Shown here in pieces: positions 40,659-49,016 of a DNA stretch of 64,000 nucleotides. Below the pieces are notes generated by a model. The model was not told the DNA's origin and searched no databases. It saw nothing but the letters and a program-made list of their open reading frames with translations. The stretch is taken from NCBI RefSeq assembly GCF_030070105.1, contig NZ_JASJOO010000002.1, positions 1,426,001 to 1,490,000 of the forward strand. Direction: 5' to 3'. Position numbers and translations under genes: made by a program. The DNA is from Bermanella sp. WJH001 (GTDB taxonomy: Bacteria; Pseudomonadota; Gammaproteobacteria; Pseudomonadales; Oceanobacteraceae). The stretch's first letter is position 1, and each line of letters starts with the position of its first letter.

Positions 40659-41218
40659 TGCGCAAGCGTTATATTGTCACTATATTAACGGCGTTAGCAG
40701 TTGTTGCTTACCTTGCATTGGACGATCACCAAACAACCATTGAAATCGTTGCTCAAGATCTGATTGATCAAGAGCCCGATTACATCATTGAAAAACTAAG
40801 CGCTGAAAGTTTTTCTAAGAATGGCGATCTGACACAACAAATTAATGCCTTTAAAGCGACTCATTATCCCAAAGACGATATTACCGTGCTCGAGAAGCCA
40901 TCAATCATGCTTTATGAAGCCGGCATTCCAAAATGGGGCGTACGCAGCAATACCGGTCACCTTCTCCAACAAAAAACCATCAAACTTGAAGGCAGTGTAA
41001 TAGTTGTCCCGCTTAGCCCACAAGGTGGTGACTTTAGCCTGACCACCGACAGCCTAAATATAGACTTGGTTAGTCAAATCGCCGACACTAATGACAAGGT
41101 TGTTATTGAAAGTGATCGCAGTGAGTTACTTGCCACCGGCATGACCATTTTATTAGATCAGCAATTCGTAAAATTTAAGTCGCAAGTGAGAGGTCGCCAT
41201 GATCCAAAGGCACAGTAA
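40658..41218 (+). CDS. lptC: LptC, LPS export protein
   Basis: Bitopic inner-membrane protein passing LPS from LptB2FG to LptA. 186 residues: one N-terminal helix (about 5-21) and a periplasmic beta-jellyroll with YIIEKLSAESFSKNGDL and the LptA-contact C-terminal strands. Coupled to kdsD by TAATG and overlapping lptA by 20 bases. Confidence 0.9.
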   Translation: MRKRYIVTILTALAVVAYLALDDHQTTIEIVAQDLIDQEPDYIIEKLSAESFSKNGDLTQQINAFKATHYPKDDITVLEKPSIMLYEAGIPKWGVRSNTGHLLQQKTIKLEGSVIVVPLSPQGGDFSLTTDSLNIDLVSQIADTNDKVVIESDRSELLATGMTILLDQQFVKFKSQVRGRHDPKAQ

Positions 41219-41705
41219 TATTCTCATCGCCCTGCTATTTGCTTTGTTCAGTTTACAAAGCTGGGCACTACCCGAAGACAGTGAACAAGAAATTCATATA
41301 GCAAGTGATTCAGCCTCATTAGATAAAGTAAAAGGCGAAATCATTTACGCGGGCAATGTAAAAATGCAACAAGGCTCACTTAATATTGAAGCGGAAAAAG
41401 TAACCTTGATTCGCAGTATTAATGGCTTAGAAAAAATAATTGCCCAAGGCAATCCTGCTCGTTACGAACAGATGTTAAATAAAAACGAAGGTAAAACACT
41501 GGCTTACGGTGAAACCATCATTTACAACACAAAAATAGATCAACTCACGTTACTGGTTAACGCGGGGCTTGAAAAACAAGGTAACGTTTTTTCTGGTGAA
41601 AAAATTGTATATCTAATAAAAGAACAAAGAGTAAAAGCTGAAAGCACTGAACCGCAAGAGCGAATTCGCATGGTCATTCAGCCTAAAAAGGACAAGGAAT
41701 CTTAA
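41199..41705 (+). CDS. lptA: LptA, periplasmic LPS bridge protein
   Basis: 168 residues: signal peptide ending SWALPED, then the OstA/LptA beta-jellyroll ([37 protein letters not shown]), which polymerises into the trans-envelope bridge. The start codon lies inside the lptC end, so the two are translated together. lptB follows four bases after the stop. Confidence 0.94.
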   Translation: MIQRHSNILIALLFALFSLQSWALPEDSEQEIHIASDSASLDKVKGEIIYAGNVKMQQGSLNIEAEKVTLIRSINGLEKIIAQGNPARYEQMLNKNEGKTLAYGETIIYNTKIDQLTLLVNAGLEKQGNVFSGEKIVYLIKEQRVKAESTEPQERIRMVIQPKKDKES

Positions 41706-41709
41706 CGCA

Positions 41710-42435
41710 ATGGCAATATTGCAAGCGCAAAACTTAGCCAAAAGCTACGGCCCAAGACAAGTGGTAAAAGACGTTTCCATGTCCATTGAAAGCGGCCAAA
41801 TTGTTGGATTACTTGGCCCAAATGGCGCGGGTAAAACCACTTGTTTTTATATGATTGTCAACCTGGTTACATCAGACAAGGGTCGTGTACTCATTGATGA
41901 TACCGACATTACCGACTTGCCCATGCATGGTCGAGCACAAAAAGGCATTGGGTATTTACCGCAAGAAGCATCCATCTTTCGTAAACTCACGGTAGCCAAT
42001 AATATTATGGCTATCCTTGAGACACGCAAAGAATTAACCCTGAGCGAGCGAAAAGAAAAACTCGAAAATTTACTGGATGAATTTCACATTCAGCATATTC
42101 GTGACAGCCTAGGCATGGCCTTATCAGGCGGTGAACGCCGTCGTGTCGAGATCGCCCGAGCACTAGCTGCTGAACCATCTTTTATATTATTAGATGAGCC
42201 GTTTGCAGGTGTTGACCCAATCTCAGTAGGTGATATAAAAAGCATTGTAAAACAGCTGAAAAAACGTGGTTTAGGTGTGTTGATCACTGACCACAATGTG
42301 CGTGAAACCCTTGATATATGTGAGAAAGCTTATATCGTTGGCAACGGACACATTATCGCTGAAGGCTCTGCGGAAGATGTATTATCAAACCAGCAAGTGA
42401 AAGATATTTATTTAGGTGATGACTTTAAGTTGTAA
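41710..42435 (+). CDS. lptB: LptB, ATPase of LPS export
   Basis: 241-residue ABC ATPase of LptB2FG. Walker [11 protein letters not shown]-loop [15 protein letters not shown], signature [16 protein letters not shown], Walker [15 protein letters not shown]-loop ITDHNV. The [14 protein letters not shown] stretch is characteristic of LptB. lptF and lptG are not in this window, as usual. rpoN starts 54 bases downstream. Confidence 0.97.
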   Translation: MAILQAQNLAKSYGPRQVVKDVSMSIESGQIVGLLGPNGAGKTTCFYMIVNLVTSDKGRVLIDDTDITDLPMHGRAQKGIGYLPQEASIFRKLTVANNIMAILETRKELTLSERKEKLENLLDEFHIQHIRDSLGMALSGGERRRVEIARALAAEPSFILLDEPFAGVDPISVGDIKSIVKQLKKRGLGVLITDHNVRETLDICEKAYIVGNGHIIAEGSAEDVLSNQQVKDIYLGDDFKL

Positions 42436-42489
42436 TCTTGTATATTCATTACAACGGGTCAAACGCGCTATGGGATTAAGCAGTAATAT

Positions 42490-43989
42490 ATGAAAGCCTC
42501 GCTCCAATTAAAAATGGGTCAACAGCTGACCATGACTCCTCAGCTGCAACAGGCCATCCGTTTACTTCAGCTTTCAACACTTGACCTACAACAAGAAATT
42601 CAAAACGCTTTGGATTCCAATCCTTTGCTTGATGTAGATGAAGACTTTGAAGGCGAAAGCAATCAAGATATCAATTCTCAAAGCGAAGAAAAACTCGAAG
42701 CTCCCAGCACAAGTGAAGAACACCAATCAGACGAGCCAACGGCTGCCGATGACTGGAGCGAAAACATCCCTGATGAACTATCCACAGACAGTGACTGGGA
42801 TGACACTTGGCAAGCATCCGCTGCTCCAACCTCCATGACTGAAAATCACTCATCAGGTGCTTCTGGTGATGATTATGACATGGACAGCCGCAACGGTAGC
42901 ACAGACGACCTACAAGACCACCTATTGTGGCAACTCAACCTCACCCCAATGTCTGACAACGATCACCTCATTGCAGTTAACATTCTTGAGGGTGTGGATG
43001 ATGACGGATATTTAAAAGTCGAATTAGAAGAAATCGTCGAATCTCTTGATCCAGAACTGGAAATAGAACTAGACGAAGTAGAAGCCGTATTGCATCGCTT
43101 ACAACAATTTGAACCTAGCGGCGTATGTGCTCGTAATTTACAAGAGTGTTTATCTTTGCAATTGCGTCAACTGCCAGAAGAGACCCCATGGTTAAAATTG
43201 GCCCAAACCCTCATTGATCAACATATCGACTTATTAGGGGCGAAAGATTACGCCGCCCTTATGCGTAAGTTAAAAGTTAAAGAAGAAGAATTAAAAGTTG
43301 TCATCCGTGGTATTCAAGAGCTTAACCCACGCCCAGGTTCACAGATTGATCCACAAACCAGCGAATACGTGATTCCAGATGTTATGGTGCGCAAAATCAA
43401 AGGTGAATGGCGCGTTGAGCTCAATCCTGAAATTGCGCCAAAACTGCGCATTAACGATCACTATGCGTCGATGGTGAAGCGTGCAGACAGTAGCGCTGAC
43501 AACAATTTTATTAAGGACCACCTACAAGAAGCACGCTGGTTCCTAAAAAGCTTACAAAGCCGTAATGAGACCCTATTAAAAGTGGCCATGAAGATTGTTG
43601 AGTATCAACAAGACTTTTTAGAGCAAGGGGATGAAGCCATGAAACCCCTTGTATTGCATGACATAGCAGAAGCGGTTGGCATGCACGAATCCACCATCTC
43701 CCGTGTGACGACACAAAAGTACATGCACACACCGGCTGGTATATACGAATTAAAATATTTCTTCTCAAGCCATGTTAGCACCACCAGCGGTGGCGAGTGC
43801 TCTTCTACTGCTATTCGAGCTATGATCAAAAAGCTTATTGCCGTAGAAAGTGCCAAGAAACCACTTAGCGACAGTAAAATTGCAAGCATGTTAGAAGAAG
43901 AAGGCATTAAGGTTGCACGTAGAACCGTAGCCAAGTACCGTGAGGCGATGCACATTCCACCGTCAAACGAACGTAAACGCTTGGTTTAA
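42490..43989 (+). CDS. rpoN: RNA polymerase sigma-54 factor RpoN
   Basis: 499 residues. Region I ([37 protein letters not shown]) contacts activators and core; an acidic, low-complexity region II follows (about 48-125); the core-binding region and the HTH ([20 protein letters not shown]) come next, and the RpoN box [10 protein letters not shown] that reads the -24 element is near the C-terminus. Next to hpf-ptsN-rapZ-npr, the usual nitrogen-PTS cluster. Confidence 0.98.
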   Translation: MKASLQLKMGQQLTMTPQLQQAIRLLQLSTLDLQQEIQNALDSNPLLDVDEDFEGESNQDINSQSEEKLEAPSTSEEHQSDEPTAADDWSENIPDELSTDSDWDDTWQASAAPTSMTENHSSGASGDDYDMDSRNGSTDDLQDHLLWQLNLTPMSDNDHLIAVNILEGVDDDGYLKVELEEIVESLDPELEIELDEVEAVLHRLQQFEPSGVCARNLQECLSLQLRQLPEETPWLKLAQTLIDQHIDLLGAKDYAALMRKLKVKEEELKVVIRGIQELNPRPGSQIDPQTSEYVIPDVMVRKIKGEWRVELNPEIAPKLRINDHYASMVKRADSSADNNFIKDHLQEARWFLKSLQSRNETLLKVAMKIVEYQQDFLEQGDEAMKPLVLHDIAEAVGMHESTISRVTTQKYMHTPAGIYELKYFFSSHVSTTSGGECSSTAIRAMIKKLIAVESAKKPLSDSKIASMLEEEGIKVARRTVAKYREAMHIPPSNERKRLV

Positions 43990-44105
43990 TCGTTTATCGA
44001 CTAATTCGGTAAACCGCTACACTGGTTTTTCGCCGGTAGCCTATACTAAAGGTTACCAGCACATTCACGCACTCTATTTCGGAGTGCCGACAGTAGGAGC
44101 CATCT

Positions 44106-44411
44106 ATGCAAATTAATATCAGCGGCCACCATGTTGAAGTGACACAAGCCCTCAAGGACTACGTCCACTCCAAAGTGGAAAAACTGGAGCGACATTTTGA
44201 TAACATTACCAACGTACAAGTAACACTCACCGTCGAAAAAGCAACACAGAAAGCGGAAGCCACCATGCATATTTCCGGTGGCGAGTTACACGCAAATGCC
44301 GATAATGACGATATGTATGCGGCAATTGACGGCATGACTGATAAACTGGACAGACAACTACTTAAACACAAAGAAAAGATGGTTAACCACCGCCATGGGA
44401 ACAACCACTAA
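44106..44411 (+). CDS. hpf: Ribosome hibernation promoting factor, short form
   Basis: 101-residue HPF/YfiA-type protein that dimerises and protects idle ribosomes. Core HHVEVTQALKDYVHSKVEKLERHFDNITNVQVTL followed by an acidic/His-rich end. Short form without the C-terminal dimer domain, typical of gammaproteobacteria. Seven bases before ptsN. The 116-base gap after rpoN contains an imperfect inverted repeat (44035-44057) over a TATACT, so an extra promoter is possible. Confidence 0.94.
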   Translation: MQINISGHHVEVTQALKDYVHSKVEKLERHFDNITNVQVTLTVEKATQKAEATMHISGGELHANADNDDMYAAIDGMTDKLDRQLLKHKEKMVNHRHGNNH

Positions 44412-44417
44412 CTTCAT

Positions 44418-44870
44418 ATGACCTCTAGTATTTCAAATATTTTAACCCCTGCGCGCACCCAAATGGGTGCGCAATGCAGCAGCAAAAAAAAGCTAATTCA
44501 ACATATTAGCCAGTTCCTTGCCTCGACCATCAAAGATGCCCAAGCTGATGATATCTATGAACGATTAATCGCCAGAGAAAAACTGGGCAGCACAGGCATA
44601 GGTGAAGGCATAGCCATTCCCCACTCACGCTTAGAAGAATGTGAGGGTACAATCGGGGCATTATTTACCCTTGAAGAACCAATTGACTACGACTCCATTG
44701 ATCGCAAACCTGTGGATATCGTCTTTGTGCTCTTGGTACCAGCTGAAGCCACAGAACAGCATCTTCAAACCCTGAGCATGCTGGCTGAAAAATTCAGCCA
44801 AGAAACTTTCCGTGATCAATTACGCAGTGCGAAAAATCACGATGAGCTTTACCAACTAGCAACCGCTTAA
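44418..44870 (+). CDS. ptsN: Nitrogen-regulatory EIIA protein PtsN
   Basis: 150-residue EIIA of the nitrogen PTS, which signals nitrogen and potassium status rather than importing sugar. Phosphorylated histidine is His69 in GIAIPHSRLEE. Fold continues with PVDIVFVLLVPAEATEQHLQTLSMLAE. Follows hpf by six bases and precedes rapZ by 18. Confidence 0.96.
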   Translation: MTSSISNILTPARTQMGAQCSSKKKLIQHISQFLASTIKDAQADDIYERLIAREKLGSTGIGEGIAIPHSRLEECEGTIGALFTLEEPIDYDSIDRKPVDIVFVLLVPAEATEQHLQTLSMLAEKFSQETFRDQLRSAKNHDELYQLATA

Positions 44871-44888
44871 AATTTTAAGGTTATTAAT

Positions 44889-45746
44889 ATGAAACTCGTG
44901 GTCATCAGTGGGCGCAGCGGCTCAGGTAAAAGTACCGCCCTTGACCTACTGGAAGACCTAGGCTTTTATTGCATCGATAACCTGCCTGTGGGCCTTTTAC
45001 AGAACCTGCTCGATCAAATTCAATCAGGTAATGGCCAAATGAGTTCCGTGGCCGTGAGTATCGATGCTCGTAATATCCAAGCTGATCTTGCAAATTTCTC
45101 TGAAATTATTAATAAACTTGACCACAAACAGTGCCAGCTAGAAATCATTTATCTGGACGCGCACAGCGACACCTTACTGACTCGCTTCAGCGCCACCAGA
45201 CGTAAGCACCCACTAACAGGTCCTGATGTTCCACTCTTAGAAGCCATAGACCGTGAAAAAGCCGTGCTGCAGCACATTGCTGATATGGCTGACCTGACGG
45301 TGGATACCACCCATTTATCTATGCACCAATTACGCAGCATGATTAAAGAGCGAGTGGTTCAAAAACAAGGGGCAGATATGTCGCTATTGTTTGAATCATT
45401 TGGCTTCAAACATGGCATCCCTAAAGATAGCGACCTAGTCTTCGATGTACGCTGTCTACCCAACCCATACTGGGATCCAGCCTTACGCCAGTTCACCGGG
45501 CAAGACTTACCCATTCAAACGTTTCTACAAGACGATGAGCATGTAGTGGCTATGTTTAATGATATTCAAGCCTTTTTAAAAAAATGGCTGCCACAATTTG
45601 AAGCAAATAATCGCACTTATATGACCGTCAGTATTGGTTGTACTGGCGGGCAACACCGAAGTGTTTATATGGCTGAGCGCCTTTTTGCTGCCTATCAAAA
45701 TGAATTTTCTAATGTTCAAGTTCGCCATCGCGAACTGAATGTCTAA
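44889..45746 (+). CDS. rapZ: RapZ, RNase adaptor / P-loop protein
   Basis: 285 residues. In enterobacteria it binds small RNAs and guides RNase E to control GlmS. N-terminal P-loop GRSGSGKST (Lys14) with GFYCIDNLPVGLL after it; C-terminal part has FGFKHGIPKDSDLVFDVRCLPNPYW and SIGCTGGQHRSVYMAERL, the family hallmark. Whether the GlmZ/GlmY circuit exists here is not shown by the window. Confidence 0.96.
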   Translation: MKLVVISGRSGSGKSTALDLLEDLGFYCIDNLPVGLLQNLLDQIQSGNGQMSSVAVSIDARNIQADLANFSEIINKLDHKQCQLEIIYLDAHSDTLLTRFSATRRKHPLTGPDVPLLEAIDREKAVLQHIADMADLTVDTTHLSMHQLRSMIKERVVQKQGADMSLLFESFGFKHGIPKDSDLVFDVRCLPNPYWDPALRQFTGQDLPIQTFLQDDEHVVAMFNDIQAFLKKWLPQFEANNRTYMTVSIGCTGGQHRSVYMAERLFAAYQNEFSNVQVRHRELNV

Positions 45747-45856
45747 CACAGTGCTCAAAAACCATCATGACGACCATAACCGACTATTTTATTCTCTAGA
45801 CACAGAAGGGTTTGGTCGATAAGGTAGCCATTCTATCCCTATTCGCTTGTATTGAT

Positions 45857-46126
45857 ATGCTTGAAAACTCCATCACAATAATAAATAAATTGGGTTTACA
45901 CGCACGGGCTGCGGCCAAGCTCGTTTCCACTGCATCGGCATTTGCCAGTAAAGTAAAAATCAGTTTTAACGGTAAAGAAGTCGATGGTAAAAGCATCATG
46001 TCAGTCATGATGTTGGCAGCCAGCCAGGGCTGTGAAATCCAGTTAAAGATTGACGGTGATGATGAACAAGCCGCCATGGATGCCATTGTCGAGTTGATCA
46101 ATGACTACTTCGGCGAAGGCGAATAA
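45857..46126 (+). CDS. ptsO: Nitrogen-PTS phosphocarrier NPr (HPr-like)
   Basis: 89 residues from ATG 45857 (MLENSITIINKLGLHARAAAK); the frame is open 15 codons upstream, but that part is not HPr-like. Phosphohistidine is His15 in GLHARAAAK, where sugar-PTS HPr normally has HARPA; Ala here is common in NPr. Passes phosphate to PtsN. The ribosome binding site is weak. 110 bases after rapZ. Confidence 0.93.
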   Translation: MLENSITIINKLGLHARAAAKLVSTASAFASKVKISFNGKEVDGKSIMSVMMLAASQGCEIQLKIDGDDEQAAMDAIVELINDYFGEGE

Positions 46127-46243
46127 GCATTTCTGGTAAAACCCCTAATTAAATCAATCTTCTAGGCTACACTTTTAACGAGGGTCGTAGCCTGTTACAG
46201 CCTTTATCGGTACAATCCCAGCCTGAATTTAAGGGATCGCATT

Positions 46244-47599
46244 ATGTCTAGGGGCGAACATAAACACAGCAAACTTGTACATCTGGGAGTCGCACTAGAA
46301 AGTGGGGCTATGGCACAGGTGCGTCGTATTCTTAATAGCGACTTACAAGCGGCTGATGTTGCCCATCTATTAGAGTCTACCCCCCCTAAAGAACGTAAAC
46401 TGCTTTGGGAACTCATTGATGAAGACAATGAAGGTGAGGTACTTCAACACTTAAACGACGAGCTTCAAAGCTGGTTGTTAAATCAAATGAGTGTACAAGA
46501 AGTGGCTAACGCCATGTCAGATCTAGACACAGATGATGTCGCTGACTTACTTCAGATTCTCCCTAATACCGTGACACAAGAAGTCCTGACCACCATGGAC
46601 TCACAAGATCGTGCACGTATTGAGGCCATCTTGTCCTACCCTGAGGACAGTGCCGGTGGCTTGATGAACACGGATACCGTAACCGTTCGTCCTGATATCA
46701 CCATTGAAGTGGTTCTGCGTTATCTACGTCGTCACAGAACCTTGCCCGACATGACGGATACGCTATTGGTGGTAAACCGCCGAGATGAATTCATCGGCGT
46801 GCTCCCCATCAATAAAATATTAGTCAGTGATGGCGATACCACTGTCCGTGAGATCATGAACACCGATGTCATCACCATACGTGCTGATATGCCCGATACT
46901 CAGGTGGCGCAATTGTTCGAGCGACACGACTTAATATCGGCACCGGTTGTGGATGAGCAAACATTTAAATTGCTTGGCCGTATTACAATCGATGACGTGG
47001 TTGATGTTATTCGTGACGAAGCCGATCACTCATTAATGAGCATGGCGGGTCTGGATGAAGACGAAGATACATTTGCCCCAGCATTTAAAACCAGCCGCCG
47101 CCGCGCTGTTTGGTTAGGTATCAACCTGCTCACAGCTTTTTTAGCCAGTGCCGTCATTGGATTATTCCAAGACACCATTAACACTGTGGTTGCCCTTGCT
47201 GTACTAATGCCGATTGTTGCCAGTATGGGCGGTATTGCGGGAAGCCAAACCTTAACCCTGGTAATTCGTGGGCAAGCCATTGGTCACATTGACTCTAACA
47301 ACATTGGTTGGCTATTAAACCGAGAATTTATCGTGGGTTTAAGCAATGGTGTCCTATGGGCCATTGTCATTGCTCTGGCCACTTACGTTTGGTTTCAGGA
47401 TATTCAAATATCCATCATTATTGCCATTGCCATCATTATTAACTTAGTGGTTGCTGCCCTAGCCGGTGCTTTTTTACCTATCCTTCTCAAAAAGCTCAAC
47501 ATTGACCCAGCGCTCGCTGGTGGTGTCGTACTTACCACGATTACCGACGTCGTAGGATTTTTTGCATTTTTAGGTTTAGCCGCTAGCTTTTATTTATAA
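46244..47599 (+). CDS. mgtE: Magnesium transporter MgtE
   Basis: 451 residues: N-terminal superhelical Mg-sensing domain (about 1-130), tandem CBS domains (about 135-255, including IREIMNTDVITIRADMPD), a connecting helix, and five membrane helices (from about 285) with the pore sequence PIVASMGGIAGSQTLTLVIRG. In known MgtE the cytosolic domains close the channel when Mg is high. Not part of the usual nitrogen-PTS cluster; sits 117 bases after npr. Confidence 0.95.
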   Translation: MSRGEHKHSKLVHLGVALESGAMAQVRRILNSDLQAADVAHLLESTPPKERKLLWELIDEDNEGEVLQHLNDELQSWLLNQMSVQEVANAMSDLDTDDVADLLQILPNTVTQEVLTTMDSQDRARIEAILSYPEDSAGGLMNTDTVTVRPDITIEVVLRYLRRHRTLPDMTDTLLVVNRRDEFIGVLPINKILVSDGDTTVREIMNTDVITIRADMPDTQVAQLFERHDLISAPVVDEQTFKLLGRITIDDVVDVIRDEADHSLMSMAGLDEDEDTFAPAFKTSRRRAVWLGINLLTAFLASAVIGLFQDTINTVVALAVLMPIVASMGGIAGSQTLTLVIRGQAIGHIDSNNIGWLLNREFIVGLSNGVLWAIVIALATYVWFQDIQISIIIAIAIIINLVVAALAGAFLPILLKKLNIDPALAGGVVLTTITDVVGFFAFLGLAASFYL

Positions 47600-47616
47600 A
47601 CTTATTTGGTTCCCCC

Positions 47617-48162
47617 ATGAGCGAATACGAAGACGATCAGTTTGAAGAATACCTAGGCCCAAGCAAATCCCAAATAAAGCGGGAGATGCACGCGCTACAG
47701 GAATTAGGCAAGCGCATCTGCGAATTACCTAAAAAGCAGTTAAAAACACTGCCGCTTACCGCCACCATGATCGAAGCGGTTGCAGAATGGGATCGAATCA
47801 AAAAGAATGAAGCCAAACGTCGCCACCTACAATACGTGGGTAAAGTCATGCGTACTGAAGACGTTGAGAGCATTCAACTAGCCCTTGATAAACAAGATCC
47901 AAGCAGTGAAGAATACAATCGAGTATTGCATCAACAAGAGAAGTGGCGTGAACGATTAATCACCGAAGGGAATGATGCATTAAGTGAGTTTTGCTCAAGC
48001 TTTGACGTAACGGATATCCAGCATTTACGTCAGCTTATTCGTAACGCTGTAAAAGAGCATGAACTTAAAGAAACCAACCCTGATGCTCCGCCAATTAAAA
48101 TGGGTAAAAGCGCAGCCCGTAAATTGTTTTTATTTATAAAAACATTTTATCCAAGTGCTTAA
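47617..48162 (+). CDS. darP: Ribosome assembly protein DarP (YjgA)
   Basis: 181 residues of the DarP/YjgA family, a late 50S assembly factor. Acidic start (SEYEDDQFEEYLGPSKSQIKREM), then ELGKRICELPKKQLKTLPL and helical ends. In Pseudomonas and others pmbA follows this gene; here the next gene is the convergent nit. 17 bases after mgtE, so probably co-transcribed with it. Confidence 0.92.
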   Translation: MSEYEDDQFEEYLGPSKSQIKREMHALQELGKRICELPKKQLKTLPLTATMIEAVAEWDRIKKNEAKRRHLQYVGKVMRTEDVESIQLALDKQDPSSEEYNRVLHQQEKWRERLITEGNDALSEFCSSFDVTDIQHLRQLIRNAVKEHELKETNPDAPPIKMGKSAARKLFLFIKTFYPSA

Positions 48163-48176
48163 CGATTAAGACACGC

Positions 48177-48212
48177 TAAAAGCTAATCGCATTTCCTGTT
48201 GATTAGCTTTTT
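48177..48212. terminator. Bidirectional terminator between darP and nit
   Basis: AAAAGCTAATC, 13-base loop, GATTAGCTTTTT. The left arm overlaps the last bases and stop codon of nit, so nit's termination hairpin is partly coding. Confidence 0.82.
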
Positions 48213-49016
48213 ATGCTTTGAAATAGGCATCTTACTTCTGGCTTCGCTTAATAAATCAAAATCAAGATCTGCAAACAATAAACCTGTATCGTCATTATTT
48301 CCCGCAACAAGCACGTCACCAGTTGGCCCGATTATCATACTTTGCCCCCAAGTCCGCCGACCATCTTCATGGTATCCAACTTGGTTAGCGGCTAGCACAT
48401 AAGACTGGGTTTCAATGGCACGAGCTCGCAATAAAATTTCCCAATGTTGACGCCCGGTTTCATAGGTAAAAGCCGATGGCACGGTTATAAGCGCACAGCC
48501 AAGGGCTTGGTAATGTTGATATAACTCAGGAAAACGTAGGTCATAACAAACACTTAAACCTAATAAATGGCCATCGATACTAACTGCTTGGGGTTCACTG
48601 CCTGCAATAAACGTGTCTGATTCGCGATAACGCCCTTTTTCATCCGACACATCCACATCAAATAGGTGAATTTTATTGTATTGGTTTATCACTTCTCCAT
48701 TAGGAGAAAACACCAAAGAAGCCGCAAGCACTTTATTTGATGAATGACGGGTTTGATCGAGTAAAGGCATGGAACCCGCAACGATATAAAACTGAAATTG
48801 TTTCGCCCAGTTTTTTAAAGTTTGAATCACACCATCTTGTGTAAATCGCTCAGTGGCCAATTGATGTTGATTAGTCACACCTAAACACGCAAACATTTCA
48901 GGTAAAACCACCAACTGCACTTGCTGTTGTGCCGCCTGTGTTAAAAAAGTGAATGCTTGCTCTAAATTGGCATCAACATTTTTTCCACTGGTCATTTGAA
49001 CAACGGCACAACGCAT
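48183..49016 (-). CDS. Carbon-nitrogen hydrolase (Nit/omega-amidase family)
   Basis: 277 residues of the nitrilase superfamily, probable amidase acting on a deaminated metabolite (the Nit1/YafV-like group repairs deaminated glutathione or alpha-ketoglutaramate; the exact substrate is not certain here). Catalytic triad is intact: Glu40 (LPEMF), Lys115 (YNKIHLFDVDV), Cys157 (SVCYDLRFPELY). The HLFDVDV segment is typical of this subgroup. ATG lies on the yhdP stop as TAATG. Confidence 0.88.
   Translation of the reverse strand: MRCAVVQMTSGKNVDANLEQAFTFLTQAAQQQVQLVVLPEMFACLGVTNQHQLATERFTQDGVIQTLKNWAKQFQFYIVAGSMPLLDQTRHSSNKVLAASLVFSPNGEVINQYNKIHLFDVDVSDEKGRYRESDTFIAGSEPQAVSIDGHLLGLSVCYDLRFPELYQHYQALGCALITVPSAFTYETGRQHWEILLRARAIETQSYVLAANQVGYHEDGRRTWGQSMIIGPTGDVLVAGNNDDTGLLFADLDFDLLSEARSKMPISKHKKLINRKCD

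Noticed and set aside
44035-44057. Promoter with operator ahead of hpf
   Set aside because: TATACT sits within an imperfect inverted repeat, but no acceptable -35 box is found at 16-18 bases.
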